Shown here piece after piece: positions 1 through 12,661 of a DNA stretch of 64,000 bases. The stretch's first letter is position 1, and every line of letters starts with the position of its first letter. This DNA is from Torymus aiolomorphi (Eukaryota > Arthropoda > Insecta > Hymenoptera > Torymidae). The stretch covers positions 222,258,876-222,322,875 of the forward strand of contig CM070873.1 of NCBI GenBank assembly GCA_036365515.1, given 5' to 3'. The position numbers were made by a program, and so were the translations under genes. Below the pieces are notes generated by a model. The model made no database searches. It was not told where the DNA came from and saw nothing but the letters and a program-made list of their open reading frames with translations.

Positions 1-900
1 GAGCGCTCGGGAGCGCGGCCGATAGGGCTCTCTCTCTCTCTCTCTTTCGCCCACCTTTCTCCTTTTCCTTGAAATAACTTCTTATTTACTTAAACTTTGA
101 GGTAATCTGACGAAGAGGAGGCGGAAGACTAAGCGGACGTTCTTTAGGCAAATTAAAATAAATATGCGGGCGCAGAAGTTGTGTGCCGCTGCAGCCACCG
201 CCACGGTGTTACGCGCTGAACTTTTTATTCACGAGTGGTGTGCCCCTCCTCTCCTCACTCTGTGGTCCTTTGAGCGAAAATTTCAATTTAAATCGCGCCT
301 GAATGGCTTTGTTAATAATTCATGGCCGGCTTGCGCGCCCCCGCGCGCGCGCAAGACTCAAACATACAATTTTTTTGAAACCTTTGAGACACACTGAGTG
401 CGAATGGCGCGACAAGCGAGAGAGAGACAGTGAGAAAGGACGAGCGAAAAGGAGAGAGAAAGAGAGAGAGAGATAGAGAGAGAGTCTGCCTGATGGTAAT
501 ATTCAATCCGCGCGCTTCGGAGCGAGTTACTCTACGGCTGTGTCTCCCCGTTGGCGCTGGTAGGTAGTCGTCGCCGGTATTTTTTATTATCGTTGTCAAA
601 CATTCAGTGTAACCGCATGCGCCGGCGACCAGCGCTGCTACCAAGTGCCGTCGACGAGTGGAATATTTCTTTTGTGATTTTCTTCCGTTCTCTCCTACTC
701 TTTTTTTTCGAGACGTGCGCGCGCGCACAGGAGAGAGAGAGAGAAGGGAAAGAGGCTCGGGAACACGTTGATTCTTTTCTAGCTAACTCGGAGAAAACAC
801 GTAATATAAGAGAGTGGATTCCCGCTTTTTTGTTGTTGCGTCGCGAGAAAACTTTCATTCGACACGACTCTTTATATTCCGAGTAGTTATACTTTTTCGA
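1..900. other. CpG/GA-rich segment, no gene
   Basis: This segment is CpG-rich with CT/GA microsatellite tracts (for example 31-46, 415-483, 729-747). Open frames on both strands are low-complexity and lack recognisable domains. It could be a promoter or leader-exon region like the other CpG-rich blocks upstream of the BTB gene, but I see no splice or core-promoter signal that settles this. Confidence 0.35.
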
Positions 901-1440
901 GTGTTCTTCTTTATAACACCGCGTTGATTATTCTGATGTTTTATTTAAATATCACGTCTGTTGATTGGGTAATAAGCAAAGGATACAGTGTCTGAGATTC
1001 TATGTATAGATTACCTGCAGAGATTACAATTATAAAATCACATGTTTCAATGTTATTCTTACAGGAGATTTATTGAACTACGATTCTTTGCTCAATAAAA
1101 AACATCATATATCAAATGTTTAATTATTATTTCAGATCCACTGCTCTATTAATAGACATTTATTCTTTAACAAATGGTTAGAATTTTAGAAAAAAGAACA
1201 AATAAAATATTATAATCTTTTAATCGTGAAAAGTAGTTTATCAAAGCACCAGCTCTCCGCCACTCATTCTCTTATTTGATACTAAAAATGTTTTAAAAAT
1301 TTTTATACCGAAATAAACTATTTACTCGCTCAAAATATTGTCATTTTCCATAAAATTAACTGTTTGGTTAATACTTTATCAACGTGCTCACTAAAAAGTC
1401 ACATTAAAAATCCAAATTCACGCATGACATCCCAATCAAA
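901..1440. other. AT-rich spacer
   Basis: AT-rich DNA. I see no coding signal, repeat pair or RNA gene here. Confidence 0.4.
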
Positions 1441-2410
1441 ATAATAAGTGATTTCTTTAGTCAGCACCGGGGCGCAATGACACGAATCCCCGAAAAAAAA
1501 AAAAAAGAAAATGATACGGTATAAATACCGATACGCAGTCGTAGAAGAGAGGCCCCGATTCAGTCAGCTGAATTAATTTTCTCTTTCTCCTACTATCGAC
1601 TATATATACGAAGAGCGAGAATATATAACCGGACGCATAAGAGTTAAGCCCCCGGTGCGTCCGAGACGCGCATACGTGTGGCATGCACAAAGCCCGAAGA
1701 GTGAGTTCCGCGATAGGGCATTGTGCATGTGCAGGCATGCATGCACGGAGAGCACAGTGTATATAAATGCGCACGCTTAGCCTAGCCTCGACTCACGAGA
1801 GAGAGAGAGAGGGGGGGGGAGAGATCCACGAAGTCGAATATAAAGATGTGCGAAGATGATGCATGTTCCGTTTCTCCGCGAACGGTAATTGCTCGGACAC
1901 GCCGAAGCGCGCGCGCGCGCACAGCTCTTACGGTCCCGTAGACTCGCTTCTTCTCGGACCCCAAGTCGGATGCTGCGCGCGCTGATCTGATTTCGTTTTA
2001 TTTCTGCTGACCTACGCCGGCCGGCTCTACAGAGCCTAATGCTCTCTCGCTCCTCCGCTCCGTTATACTAGCGCGAGGAGAGTTGTTGTACTTTTTCCCG
2101 TCTTTCTCCGCCGCCTCTTCGCTCTCTCTCTTTTTCTCTTTCTCCTTGTTGGACTCCTCCTCTGTGCCGCATGTATTATATATGAATGAGTGTGTGTATG
2201 TATGTGCAGCTAGGTTATGACGCGCAACACCTCGACTACTGCGCGGCAGCGCAAAAGTGCACGAGAGCGCGCGAGTTCTTGCAAAAAGTCGCGCTGCGTT
2301 AAACAAGCGTAATTGACTTTTTGCGGCGTACGCGTGCGCGCTCGCTTCTTATATGCGCGCGAGGCCGGTTCGCGAAATTCGTCGAGTTTTATTGGTTTCC
2401 CGAAGCTGAA
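1441..2410. other. CpG-rich segment with GA tract
   Basis: CpG-rich block with a GA/G tract at about 1795-1823 and alternating CG runs near 1909-1920. Possible regulatory DNA or an untranslated exon. The minus-strand frames are arginine/serine-rich low complexity and not supported as genes. Confidence 0.3.
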
Positions 2411-3110
2411 GGCTAAACGCTCTTCTATACAAAATATATACGAAGGAAAATAATTTTTTAATTTGAATGGATATATCCGTGTATCGACAACCTTCCATTA
2501 TTATTATTATTTTATCATTTTCATCATTATGATTCATTGATTTCATCAAATAATTTGCATGATATAGTAACAAAAAAAAATATAAAAAAATATTAGCATT
2601 AGAAGCTAAAATTAATTATATAGAAATTTAAATATCACAAAAAAAAGCAAAATGCTAATATTAGAATCTTTTTATCTAAAATGTAAGCAGTATGTCAATA
2701 GCTTACAAGCAAATTTTGATTACCTATAAGAATCATTATAAGATTATAACAGTAAGCCATAGAAAATAAATGTTTTAGTCTTTCTAAGAAAACGCACAGT
2801 ATTTTAGTGTGAATAATTCCTGTAATTCATTGTTCAAACAAAAGTTTTTTTTAACCATTTTAGATAAATATCTGTCACCAACTAAATTTCTATGTATATT
2901 CATTGTTGCAAATCAACACTTTTAATTACCAAAAAAAAATTTTAATAATGTTCAAAGAACATTACTTTACTATAGAGTAGACAATAATTATAAATCAAAA
3001 ACATGCTTTTATAATTCACTTGCAAAAAGTCATTCCAAAAAACTTATAAATAGCTAATGCACATTAAGTGAGGCGCATCTTTGAAAATTTTCTCAAATCT
3101 ACTCTTTTCA
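2411..3110. other. AT-rich spacer
   Basis: AT-rich DNA with A-runs. No gene or organised repeat seen. Confidence 0.4.
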
Positions 3111-3860
3111 TTAAACGCGCGCTCTTACTTTCTAAAACGCTCTTTGCGCAACCCGGCTCACGACGGCGATGATGATGCATTTTTTATCAAGCCTCCGTAC
3201 GCGCGGTGCACGTCTTACACATAATTCCTGCTAAATAATATTTCTCGTCCCGTCAAACCCATCTAATAATTAAACTCCGCACCTCCACGAGCGTTCTATC
3301 CTCTCAGCTCCCTCGAACAATGTACATACGTTCCACATAATACGTATATGTGTGCACGTGTGTGTATGTGTGTATAAGTGCCACGTATCGCGTCGAGCTA
3401 TCGCCCGCGCGAAAAGCGCATGCAAAGTGAACGTGCCCCCGCGAGAAGAGAGATGAAAGTTAGGGCACGCCTCGTACGTCTCTCTACTCTCGCAGCTTTC
3501 TCCCTCTCTCTGTACATATATACATACGCATTTGTAAGTACGTATATGCGCATACGAAAGAAAACTGTATCTCTCGTCGATGCGCTCTGCTTACTCTTCG
3601 ATCTCGCGCGATCTTTGAGGTGTGAATGTACCGTATTATACGCTACATGCGTCCGCAAGCGAGCGCGCGCGTGTCGAAATTCAATAGATGACTTTTCTCT
3701 CTCCGTCTCTGTCGCTCTCATTCGTTTTCTTTTTTTTTTTTTGTAGCCGAACTGTAGTTGTTCTGCTGCGTGAATTTATAGATACAGCCGAGATCGAGAC
3801 GTTTCGCAGTGAGTGATCTTGCTTTATGGACGATTAATCGCGTGTACATATTGATTAAGA
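3111..3860. other. CpG-rich segment
   Basis: CpG-rich block with TG/TATG runs (3340-3375) and a T-run at 3730-3743. Open frames on both strands mirror each other and are low complexity. Nature unknown. Confidence 0.3.
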
Positions 3861-4664
3861 GACTGAGTGGCATGCCATGATTTGTTGTTTTTGTCCTATT
3901 AAATTTTACGACTGCTTGGATTCAGTGATTCTATTCGAATCGAAGTACACAAAATTTAATACTTTTCTGTAAAAAAAAAAAAAAAAAAAACTAAAACATT
4001 GGTTTTAATGTATCTTTTCCGATAAAATAATTTATATTATCAAAATATATAAAGGTTGTTTATTATTAAGATCCTCTTCTTACAGTTATTGATGCGATAA
4101 GTATAATCATAAAAGCAGTATAAATTATATTAAATGAATAAATTCAAATTCAAATTGATTACAACTTTCTTCAAGATTTATTATTTAAATGTTGATTTTT
4201 TCGACAATGGTAACTCATTTAATACATTTATAGATTACAAAGATAATAGCAATACACTCTCACTGTAATTGTAAAAAAGCATCCGACAAATATTTAATAT
4301 TTCAAGATACACATGAGCGTACACGTAATTTTAGCTCACGAAACATTTCCCATAATTCTCATCCACAATGCTGCCTGATTATATCGACAGTATACGCCTA
4401 CATACACGTCTATTAAGCCTGAATTTTCCTCCGCAATGATCCGCGCGCTCAGCTTGCCTTAAAATATATAAAAAAAAAAAAGTATACCGAACGTAATCCG
4501 CACGAGTTGTCCTGTCACGGCCTAAAGCAGCGAGCACAAATTTCTCATGCGTGACATATTGCAATACACGACGACAACGACGAGTGTTGTACACGGCGGG
4601 TAATACACAAAGAAAAGGAATCGTCGAGCCTGCGAAACCGAGACCAGCAAAAAAAAGGAAGACA

Positions 4665-4668
<4 letters not shown>

Positions 4669-4702
<34 letters not shown>
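4669..4702. repeat. (AG)n microsatellite
   Basis: About 17 uninterrupted AG units inside a CpG-rich block (4.33-5.25 kb) that otherwise contains no recognisable gene. GA tracts are common near insect promoters as GAGA-factor sites, but this is only suggestive. Confidence 0.9.
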
Positions 4703-4706
<4 letters not shown>

Positions 4707-5033
4707 TAAACAGTAGGTTAACGTGCAGGCGTATACAACTGTCAAACCGAGGGGTGGATTTGATAGGACGGTGCGCGCTTCTCGGATATTGTTACCAGCT
4801 CGACGCTTGTGATCCTCACCCGCACGCAGGCGCGCTACTTCTCGTTTCTTTTCTCCTTTTGCGCTTGTTTATGCGCCTCTTCCTTCCGCGTAGCTTCTTT
4901 TTCTCCTCTACACGCCAATCGTACTAATTAACGCAGAAGCCGCTATGCAATCGAGAAAAGGAGCAGGCATGCGAGAGACTTTTTTCGCGCTGCCTTTTTT
5001 TCTTCGTTGACATGTACGCGCGCGCACACGCAT

Positions 5034-5058
5034 ACACACACACACACACACACACACA
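5034..5058. repeat. (CA)n microsatellite
   Basis: About 12 CA units in the same CpG-rich block. Confidence 0.9.
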
Positions 5059-5250
5059 TGTACACTCTATCTCTTTGTCGCCTTCTGCGCTATATTGTAC
5101 CATGCTGTGTCTTTGCTCACGTAATCTGTAAGGTGCAATCTTTATAATTAAGGGGATGAAGCGCGAGCGAGCGCGCGTGGATGAAAGAAAAATGAGAGAA
5201 AAGAAGTGTGCGATCGAGGGATGTTTCCCTGTTATTTGTAGGCTTAGGGC

Positions 5251-6559
5251 TGTCAGTGGATTACGAAAATCGAAATACCGGGGGGTATTGTTTTAAGATT
5301 AAAAAAGAAGAGAGTCCTTGGGTGGTATATTAGCTTTGTCGAGCAAGCGCACTTCATAGCTATTGTTGCATTAAGAGTCTTATACGCATTATTCAAATAA
5401 ATTCCTGAAATTTTTATCAAGAAAAAAATATGTTTATTCATCTTTTGCTAAATTAATTCATAAGTCGCAATTCTTCATATTTATTAGAATAAAAAATATA
5501 TTTTTATTTTAGGATAACAATATTAACGGGGATTACCCCTTTTGCCTTTTATACAAAATCTATATCTGAATTTTTTCAGACTTCTAAATTTGATGGGCAC
5601 CTTTGAAAATTTGAAATAAATGTCTATGTATATCTCTATACATAGACTGTATAATAATACTATTTTGTACTTTTTCTACTAAGCAGATATTGTTCTAATG
5701 AATATGATAAATGCCATTCAATTTGGAAGCACGAATACAAATTATAGTGAGCAACTTTTTTGTAATTTAGATTTTAATATACCAGAACCCGTAGCAACTG
5801 ACTATTTCTATGATAATGATTTTGTATTATGCATACTTTATACAAGTTCAATATTAAACATTGAACTCTATAGAATATTTAAACGAATTTTATTATTATA
5901 AAATCTGTTGTCAAATAAATTAAGTGAGTACTTTCAGAATTATAAACAGGATCAAATTATCTGCAATTTAACAAAATGATGTTGATAGCTACATAGCTAT
6001 ATAGTCAGTTCTTAATTATTAATAAAAATGTGAATTTTCAAAAATAGGTAATATGTCAAAAATGAAACGAGATATCGTAATAAAATGTTTTTCTCGTATA
6101 GCTTAGGTGGAGGATTATAACTTCAACTTGCGAGTATTGCTTTTGATTTTTTGAAAAAAAAAATAAATAAATAATAATTTATAAAAGAATCTGAAGAAAA
6201 AATTAATTTATAAAAAAATCGATTTTCTGTGGTTCTCGATAACTGACCTCGATAACCTTATAGTTGACACACCACTAAAATATATTTGAAAAAAGAGATT
6301 GGCTATGATTTATGCTAAAATAATTCTTTAGAAGTCCATAATTATATTAGAGTTGACGTGCGTTTTTTTTATTTAAAATCGGAAAAGAGATCGAAAAATA
6401 ATGAATAATACTTTAAAAACACTGTTTTACTTTGTTATAAAAAATTATTAATACATTAAAATCCATTTTATTTTTAATAATGATATAATATAAAGTTATT
6501 TCAGCCTTTCCAGGTTATACAAAAAATCTTAAATAATTAAGGAATATTCTTTACCTATT
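5251..6559. other. AT-rich intergenic or intronic DNA
   Basis: AT-rich. The 67-residue frame at 5698-5901 has no recognisable domain and typical random composition. Nothing else is supported. Confidence 0.4.
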
Positions 6560-6820
6560 CCCTGGTAGAAATCGACTCTATATTTTACTAATAAATAGCT
6601 AGGTTTACTGGGAGATAACAACAAAAATAGACATTTTCTTAACTATTTCTGTCTACCTAAATTTAAATTAAATATTTTGAGGTTATGTCATTCTATTTCC
6701 AATTTATTAAATGGGTGAATAATAAGGGAAAAATCGTTTCATCGCTAGTATAAAATAGCTATTTTTCCTACCTATTTACTGACTTTCTACCTATTTCATA
6801 ATAGAGAAATTTCTACCAGG
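6560..6820. mobile_element. Short inverted-repeat element (CCTGGTAGAAAT family)
   Basis: The left end reads CCCTGGTAGAAATCGACT and the right end AAATTTCTACCAGG, giving terminal inverted repeats of about 13 bp around 260 bp of AT-rich, non-coding DNA. The same ends bound the larger elements at 8847-9403 and 10206-11210, so this is a small non-autonomous member of one family. No clear target duplication could be read. Confidence 0.7.
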
Positions 6821-7195
6821 ACTGTAGTGCATATCAATTTGATTTCAAATTCTTACAAAGTGATAGTTCGGTTATGTTAATGGCGAATATCCTTTACAGC
6901 CTATGTATTTAAAAAAACAATCCACAATAATAACATTTCAGTTACAAACCATTGGTTTGAGTAGTAAAAATACTTAATATGTATAAGATTCTTCTAAACA
7001 TCGATCTATATGCGAAAAGAATTGTCTTTCTTCTGTACTCTATGTCATTTTTTCATCTCCTGTTCCAGAAATAAAATAATAGTTCATCAAAACGTATTAT
7101 ATTATACCCTTACTGTCAAAAAGATGCCAGTCATCACTATTCTTAAAAGTTTTAGAGAACTTTGAAAACTTAATTAATTCAAATAACGAAAAATT

Positions 7196-7349
7196 GGCAT
7201 GGTGTGGTTTGTGCACATAAGAATTATGCACATATTTATTGTGCACACTTTAGCATTGGTGTATATCTATATCTATGTGTATACTCCAATGCTAAAGTGT
7301 GCACAATAAATATGTGCATAATTCTTATGTGCACAAACCACACCATGCC
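7196..7349. repeat. Near-perfect 154-bp palindrome
   Basis: The arms (7196-7265 and 7280-7349) are about 70 bp and almost identical in inverted orientation, from GGCATGGTGTGG at the left to CCACACCATGCC at the right. I find one clear mismatch near the centre (TGTATA against TATACT). The loop is about 14 bp of TATCTATATCTATG. It is probably a young foldback element or a recent inverted duplication. It has no coding capacity. Confidence 0.9.
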
Positions 7350-7405
7350 GAAAAATTTGGTGTAGAAATATATAATAAAACTGAAATCCCCTCAAAGAAA
7401 TTAAA

Positions 7406-7497
7406 AACCGCTGTCAATTCATTGGCACGTAGCTTCCTCAAACTTAATTTACTGATTCCTTTAATTAATTTTTAATTCCAATATTTAAAATTTAATA
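7406..7497. repeat. Dispersed repeat with TGCCAAT/ATTGGCA hairpin, copy 1
   Basis: Contains ACCGCTGTCAATTCATTGGC, then ACGTAGCTTCCTCA, then a shared AT-rich tail. Near-identical copies lie at about 18621, 60161, 61501 and 62918. In the other copies TGCCAAT-TC-ATTGGCA forms a short hairpin. Family not identified. Confidence 0.8.
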
Positions 7498-7950
7498 CTT
7501 TATTTTTATTTTACGGTGAGATTATGTTAAATGGTTTGTGACTTTTTATTTTTACTTTTTCTATTTTTTATCATTAAAAAGCAATTATTATTATACAATT
7601 TTATATTTTACAAAAAAATATTCATTGCCCACAAAAAACACAAAAAAATGATTATCACGACCAGATATTCGAAATTAAATTATTTACCCTTCCACAGGTT
7701 TCGCCAACGAGTTCGCGTTCAAAATAAAGTATTGCAGAGTTGATAACAAAAAAATAGTCCGCGTTTAGTGAGTGGATATTACGTGTCCCCCAGTTAAATG
7801 TTAAGCAGCCTTCTGCCTTCGAAACGCAAAATCGCCGAAGGTTTCACGCGTACCAGCGCTCCGATTGTGTTGCCTTTCCTATGCGTCGTATTTCGGCATA
7901 GTCTGTAGATTTTCTCAAAAACGAGTATCAGAAAATAAAAAAAAAACAGC

Positions 7951-8042
7951 CAGTTACATCAAACAATGTCAACTTCGAAGATTTCTCAGAAGCAATCAGT
8001 TACATCAGACAATGTCAACTTCGAAGATTTCTCAGAAGTAAT
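7951..8042. repeat. 46-bp tandem duplication
   Basis: Units 7951-7996 and 7997-8042 differ at only two positions (A/G and C/T). A recent tandem duplication of non-coding DNA. Confidence 0.92.
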
Positions 8043-8846
8043 ATAATTTGATATAAAGACATAACCAAATTTCATTCAAAGAATAAATACATTTTTTTTT
8101 TATAGAAAATTTGTAGAACGATTTATTAGAGAATTGCGCAAAGCAAATGAATTTATGTTTGACAAAAATTATTTTAATTAATTCTTACTATATTAACTTC
8201 TTAAATCTTGATTATTCGAATAATTAGTTCAAACTCAAAATATATGACCATGAACCATAACCGTTTCAACTTTAAAATTTTTATCACAAAATTGAGAGAG
8301 GGTAATTCTTACTATATTCACTTCAAATCGCGAATATTCAAAAAAATTATTCAATACTCAAAATAATTGACCAGCGTATCTGACTAATTTCATGTTTCTG
8401 CAGAGCTCGCTGTAAATTAACCTCAATAAAAAACAAAAGCAAGTAAACACCACGCGTACATATCACGCGTCATTTCCACTTTCTAGTAACATATACATAA
8501 ATACGTTCCCTAGAAATTACGATTTGAAAAGAGGACTAAAACAGTTTTAACAGTTTTAACCTCAAATATCTCTGAAATTTATAAACTAATTTTCTTACCC
8601 TAACAATTCATGTAATAAATAATATACAAACTCTATACCTCCATCAAATCTACATCTCCATCAAATTTCAAAGTAATTAAATTTCACTCTAGTTATTGTG
8701 CGACATAGAAAATCATTTCCAGAAATACCAAAATTTTAAATATCAAATATCTCAAAAACTAACCATATAGTAAATAGTCTATCAATTTCAAACTGATACA
8801 TTAAGTTTAACTGATACATTACATCTCCACAATATTTCAACATGAT
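8043..8846. repeat. AT-rich DNA with diverged dispersed repeat
   Basis: From about 8555 the sequence matches the CCTCAAATATCTCTGAAATT family, which is also seen near 9980, 20050, 60715, 61035 and the end of the window. No coding sequence. Confidence 0.5.
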
Positions 8847-9403
8847 CCCTGGTAGAAATCAGTCCATTAAAAATGGGCAGAAAAACAGAAACTGGCCATT
8901 GGAAATGGCTAGTTATTAGACACAAGCGTAACGCTTTTTTCTATCAACTTCTCCCATTTTATGGAATGGCCCCAACCTCAAAATCTTCATATTAAAATTC
9001 CATAACAATTTAATCATATATTGTAAAACTTATACTCTTAAGAGATAGTTTACCGGGATATAAACAAAATTTAGTAGTCTTTGTACTATTTACAACTTTA
9101 TTCTATAAGATATGAACCAAAATCGTTATTTTGCCACGTGACTCTATCTCTCTCACTCATCGCCATAACAAATCGCTTGTTACTAGATTTTTAATCGCTT
9201 CGTTAGTTAGCTATTTTAACTAGCATTAAAATGCCAAAGTAATAGATAGTACAAAATGTTGACCATTTTTGCAGCCAATAAATGTGAAAAATAGGTTGAA
9301 AAAAGCGTTACACTTATGGTAGAAAATTGGAGGCCATTTTTTTGCCATCTTGGTTCAAACTAGCCATTTACTACCCAAAAATTGATTTCGATTTCTACCA
9401 GGG
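8847..9403. mobile_element. Inverted-repeat element, CCCTGGTAGAAATC family, copy 1
   Basis: Perfect 14-bp terminal inverted repeats: CCCTGGTAGAAATC at 8847-8860 and its reverse complement at 9390-9403. The interior (557 bp in total) has no ORF. It aligns along most of its length with the element at 10206-11210. A non-autonomous DNA transposon. The superfamily is uncertain because the target duplication is at most AT/TA-like. Confidence 0.85.
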
Positions 9404-9406
9404 ATT

Positions 9407-9670
9407 AATAGTACATTACGCTACCAGTGCGGGAAAGCAAATTTTCGTCTCGTGCGACGTTTACACCCGAGCTAAGCGAGGGTGTAAACGTCACACGAGA
9501 CGAGAATCTCTTTCCTGAACATGTAGCGTACAGTATTATTTGAATAGTACATTACGCTACCAGTGAGGGAAAGCAGATTTTCGTCTCGTGTGACGTTTAC
9601 ACCCGAGCTAAGCGAGGGTAAACGTCACACGAGACGAGAATCTCTTTCCTGAACATGTAGCGTACAGTAT
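9407..9670. repeat. Two tandem hairpins with CTCGCTTAGCTCG-type loop
   Basis: Two near-identical units (9407-9538, 9543-9670), each an inverted repeat running from GTACATTACGCTAC to GTAGCGTACAGTAT. The inner stem is CGTCTCGTGTGACGTTTACA against its complement, around the loop GAGCTAAGCGAG. The unit abuts the right end of the element at 8847-9403. No coding potential. Confidence 0.9.
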
Positions 9671-9675
9671 TTTTT

Positions 9676-9756
9676 GATACGACGTGTGGAAAGCTAGATT
9701 TTGAGTACACGTTTTTTGCCGAGCGTGTGCAAAATCGAGCTTTGCGCACGAGTATC
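9676..9756. repeat. Hairpin with imperfect 34-bp stem
   Basis: GATAC...AGCTAGATTTTGAGTACACG pairs imperfectly with CGTGTGCAAAATCGAGCT...AGTATC around the loop TTTTTTGCCGAG. It lies directly after the tandem hairpins and has the same style of CG-bearing loop but a different stem. Confidence 0.7.
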
Positions 9757-9799
9757 GAAAACAATTATTTTTTTCTCTAGTTATCATGCAACAAAGAAA

Positions 9800-10190
9800 A
9801 TGACTTTGCAAAAAAATACGAAAATTTTAAATATCAAATATTTCAAAAAGTAATCGAACGATCTTGACGAAAATTCGCATTTATATTATGTATATCACAC
9901 CCACAATTGTCTATGAATTTGGAGCTGATTCATCGAACCGTTCTCGAGAAATTACGATTTGAAAAAAAGGTTTAAAAAATTTTAACATAAAATATATCTG
10001 AAATTTATTGACCAATCATTTAGCTCAAAGAACTTAACCGAGAGCTATCCAAAATCTACCTCTACAAGGAATTTCAAAGCAATTAAATCAATTTTAAAAA
10101 AGTAAACTTGCTTCATTCAAAACGCATTTTTTCAGTTTTTAATTTTTTTCTCAAAAACTAGTCGACAGAAAGGATAATTATTGCAAGTGG
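9800..10190. repeat. Dispersed AT-rich repeat (AAATATCTCTGAAATT family)
   Basis: Shares CGTTCTCGAGAAATTACGAT and the following blocks with copies at 20000-20180, 60987 onward and others. Non-coding. It matches one arm of the foldback unit found at the right end of the window. Confidence 0.7.
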
Positions 10191-10205
10191 ATTTTTCACC
10201 ACCAG

Positions 10206-11210
10206 CCCTGGTAGAAATTAGTCTATTAAAAATGGGAAGGAAAACAGAAACTGGCCATTAGAAATGGCTAGTTATTAGACAGGCATGTAACGCTTTTTTT
10301 CATCAACTTCTCCCATTTTATGGAATGGCCCTAACCTGAAAATCTTTACATTAAAATTTCATAACAATTCAATCATATATTTTAAAATTTATACTCTTAA
10401 GAGATAGTTTACCGGGATATAAACAAAATTTAGTAGTCTTTCTACTATTTACAGCTTTATTCTATAAGATATAAACCAAAATCGTTATTTTGACACGTGA
10501 CTCTATCTCTCTTACTCATCGCCATACCAAATCGCTTGTTACTAGGTTTATAATGGCTTCATCGACTAGCTATTTTAACTAGCATTAAAATGCCAAATTA
10601 ATAGATAGTACAAAATTGTGATCATCTTTGCGGCCAATAAATGTGAAAAATAGGTTAAAATAATCGTTACACTTATGGAAGAAAATTGGAATCCATTTTT
10701 TTTTTTGCCATTTTGGATCAAACTAGCCATTTACTGCTCAAAAAATGGGGGGGGGGGGTTCAAAGTTTAGACGACTCACTTGAAAATTTAAGTCAACTAT
10801 AGACGTGCTCGGTTTCGATATAAGCTACTGCAGATTGTGCAAAATTTCGAAATTCTAAATTACGAAAATCATATTTTTGAATGTAACAATTCACCTACTG
10901 TCCAAAACATCGAATTTCATTAATAGAATTTTAATAGAGATACAATAAACATATTTCGAAGTAAATCATTAGAAACAAGTTATATTTGCTTTGAAATCGT
11001 ATTGATGAAATTCGATGTTTTGGATAGTAGGTGAATTGTTAGATTCGAAAATATGATTTTCGTAATTTAGAATTTCGAAATTTTGCACAATCTGCAGTAG
11101 CTTATATCGAAACCGAGCACGTCTATAGTTAACTTCAATTTTCAAGTGAGTTGTCTAAACTTTGGACCCCCCCCCCCCCCCAAAAAAAATGATTTCAATT
11201 TCCACCAGGG
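10206..11210. mobile_element. Inverted-repeat element, CCCTGGTAGAAATC family, copy 2, interrupted
   Basis: The left end CCCTGGTAGAAATTAGTC is at 10206 and the right end AATTTCCACCAGGG stops at 11210. The first 540 bp follow copy 1 (8847-9403) closely up to the ACTAGCCATTTACT block. The copy-1 order resumes after 11181. The difference is a 434-bp palindrome inserted at 10748-11181. Non-autonomous, no ORF. Confidence 0.85.
10748..11181. mobile_element. Nested 434-bp palindromic (foldback) element
   Basis: The arms at 10748-10920 and 11005-11181 are about 175 bp and highly similar when inverted. The termini are a run of 11 G on the left and 15 C on the right, and the loop is about 84 bp. The sequence is absent from the sister element at 8847-9403, so it inserted later. 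Confidence 0.9.
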
Positions 11211-12530
11211 AGAGCAAGACTAAGATAAGTACATTAAAATTTCGAATGTATAAAAATTTAGCACAGTATGTTTAGGCAATATACACAGTCCCGAGATTTT
11301 TAGGTAAACAAACGATCCCAGTACAAAGTGGGGTACTTTAGACAGCTGAGATATTGTAGCACTTAAGGTACTATATAAAGTACTATTAGTTAAAATACTC
11401 TAAAAAATGTATCTACTGTAAAGTGTACAAAATTCGGGTATTAATCAGATGCAGCGGGTTGAATTGTGTACCAATTTATTAAAAATTATTTAAAAATATA
11501 CAAAACACGAGTTTAAGTTCTCTTTTATTTACACCTTATATTAAACTTATAAAGAAAAATACTCAAGCTAGGTATTACACACAATTCTAAGTGTCATTCT
11601 CTATCCATATCCGCGCAAATTTATTTTTCGATTGGTTTATACTAATGTAATATTTCAAATTTGATAATAATAAATTAATTATTATAATTAATAATAATAA
11701 TAAAACAACGCCTCTTCTATTTGTACGACAGATTTATGGACACAAAGTATATACGTTAATGTAAGTATATACGGTAATGGGATATAATTTCTCTAGTGAG
11801 ATATCAAAACAAAACCAACATCACGCGAGGTATTTTTAAACTTATACTCTGAATTAATGTACTATATTTTTATCTTACAAACAGCATCAGCCATAAAACA
11901 ATACGTTGCGATTGAGGAAGGTAATATTAGTCGATAGATTAGCAAGAGTGTTACTGTTATTTTCAAATAATTTGGTAAGTTTTTTTAGGTGGCACATACA
12001 AATTGTTTATTAAATCGTGTTATTTCTAGGAATAAACGCGGAATGAAAGTTGAAGGTTGGAATTATGAAAGAATGGATCGCATTGATAAATTCTGCAGTT
12101 ATATTAAGTACTCAAGATCTCAAAGCATCTGTATAAAGTGGAACCCCACTGTGAATTAATTAAGCAGGTACACCGTGGGTGTTCCTTATACATTAGAGCA
12201 CCTTTTCAAAAAAGCTGACTCATTTGTGTATCATCGATAATTGTTGAATCATGTGGCATTCAACTCCCATATGTGATTCTTAACATTTGATTGATTCATT
12301 TTATATTTTAATAGATGGCATGTCGCTATTTCAGTTCACAATGAAATACAATGCATCGTTAATGTACTCGATACTTCTAATACATTTAGTTGAATATAAA
12401 AATAAAAGGTGTAGACTAGATTCACGATACCTCCTGATCGACGCCACTTTATTTTTAATTTAAAATTTGATTGCATAAAATTTGATCGTGATTATGATGG
12501 TTTATTTAAACTACTTTAATACAAAATAGT
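11211..12530. other. AT-rich DNA, nothing recognised
   Basis: AT-rich and non-coding. It has short ATA/TAA runs near 11660-11705 and no repeat pair or gene that I can support. Confidence 0.4.
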
Positions 12531-12661
12531 ACTTTTCGATACTAGTACGATACTCGCTTCGCTCGCGCGAAAAACTCACACACGTACAAGAATCATTTTT
12601 ATCACCTATATCGAACATTATTTTGTTCAACTCCGTGTGTGAAATTCTAATTCTCACGCCT

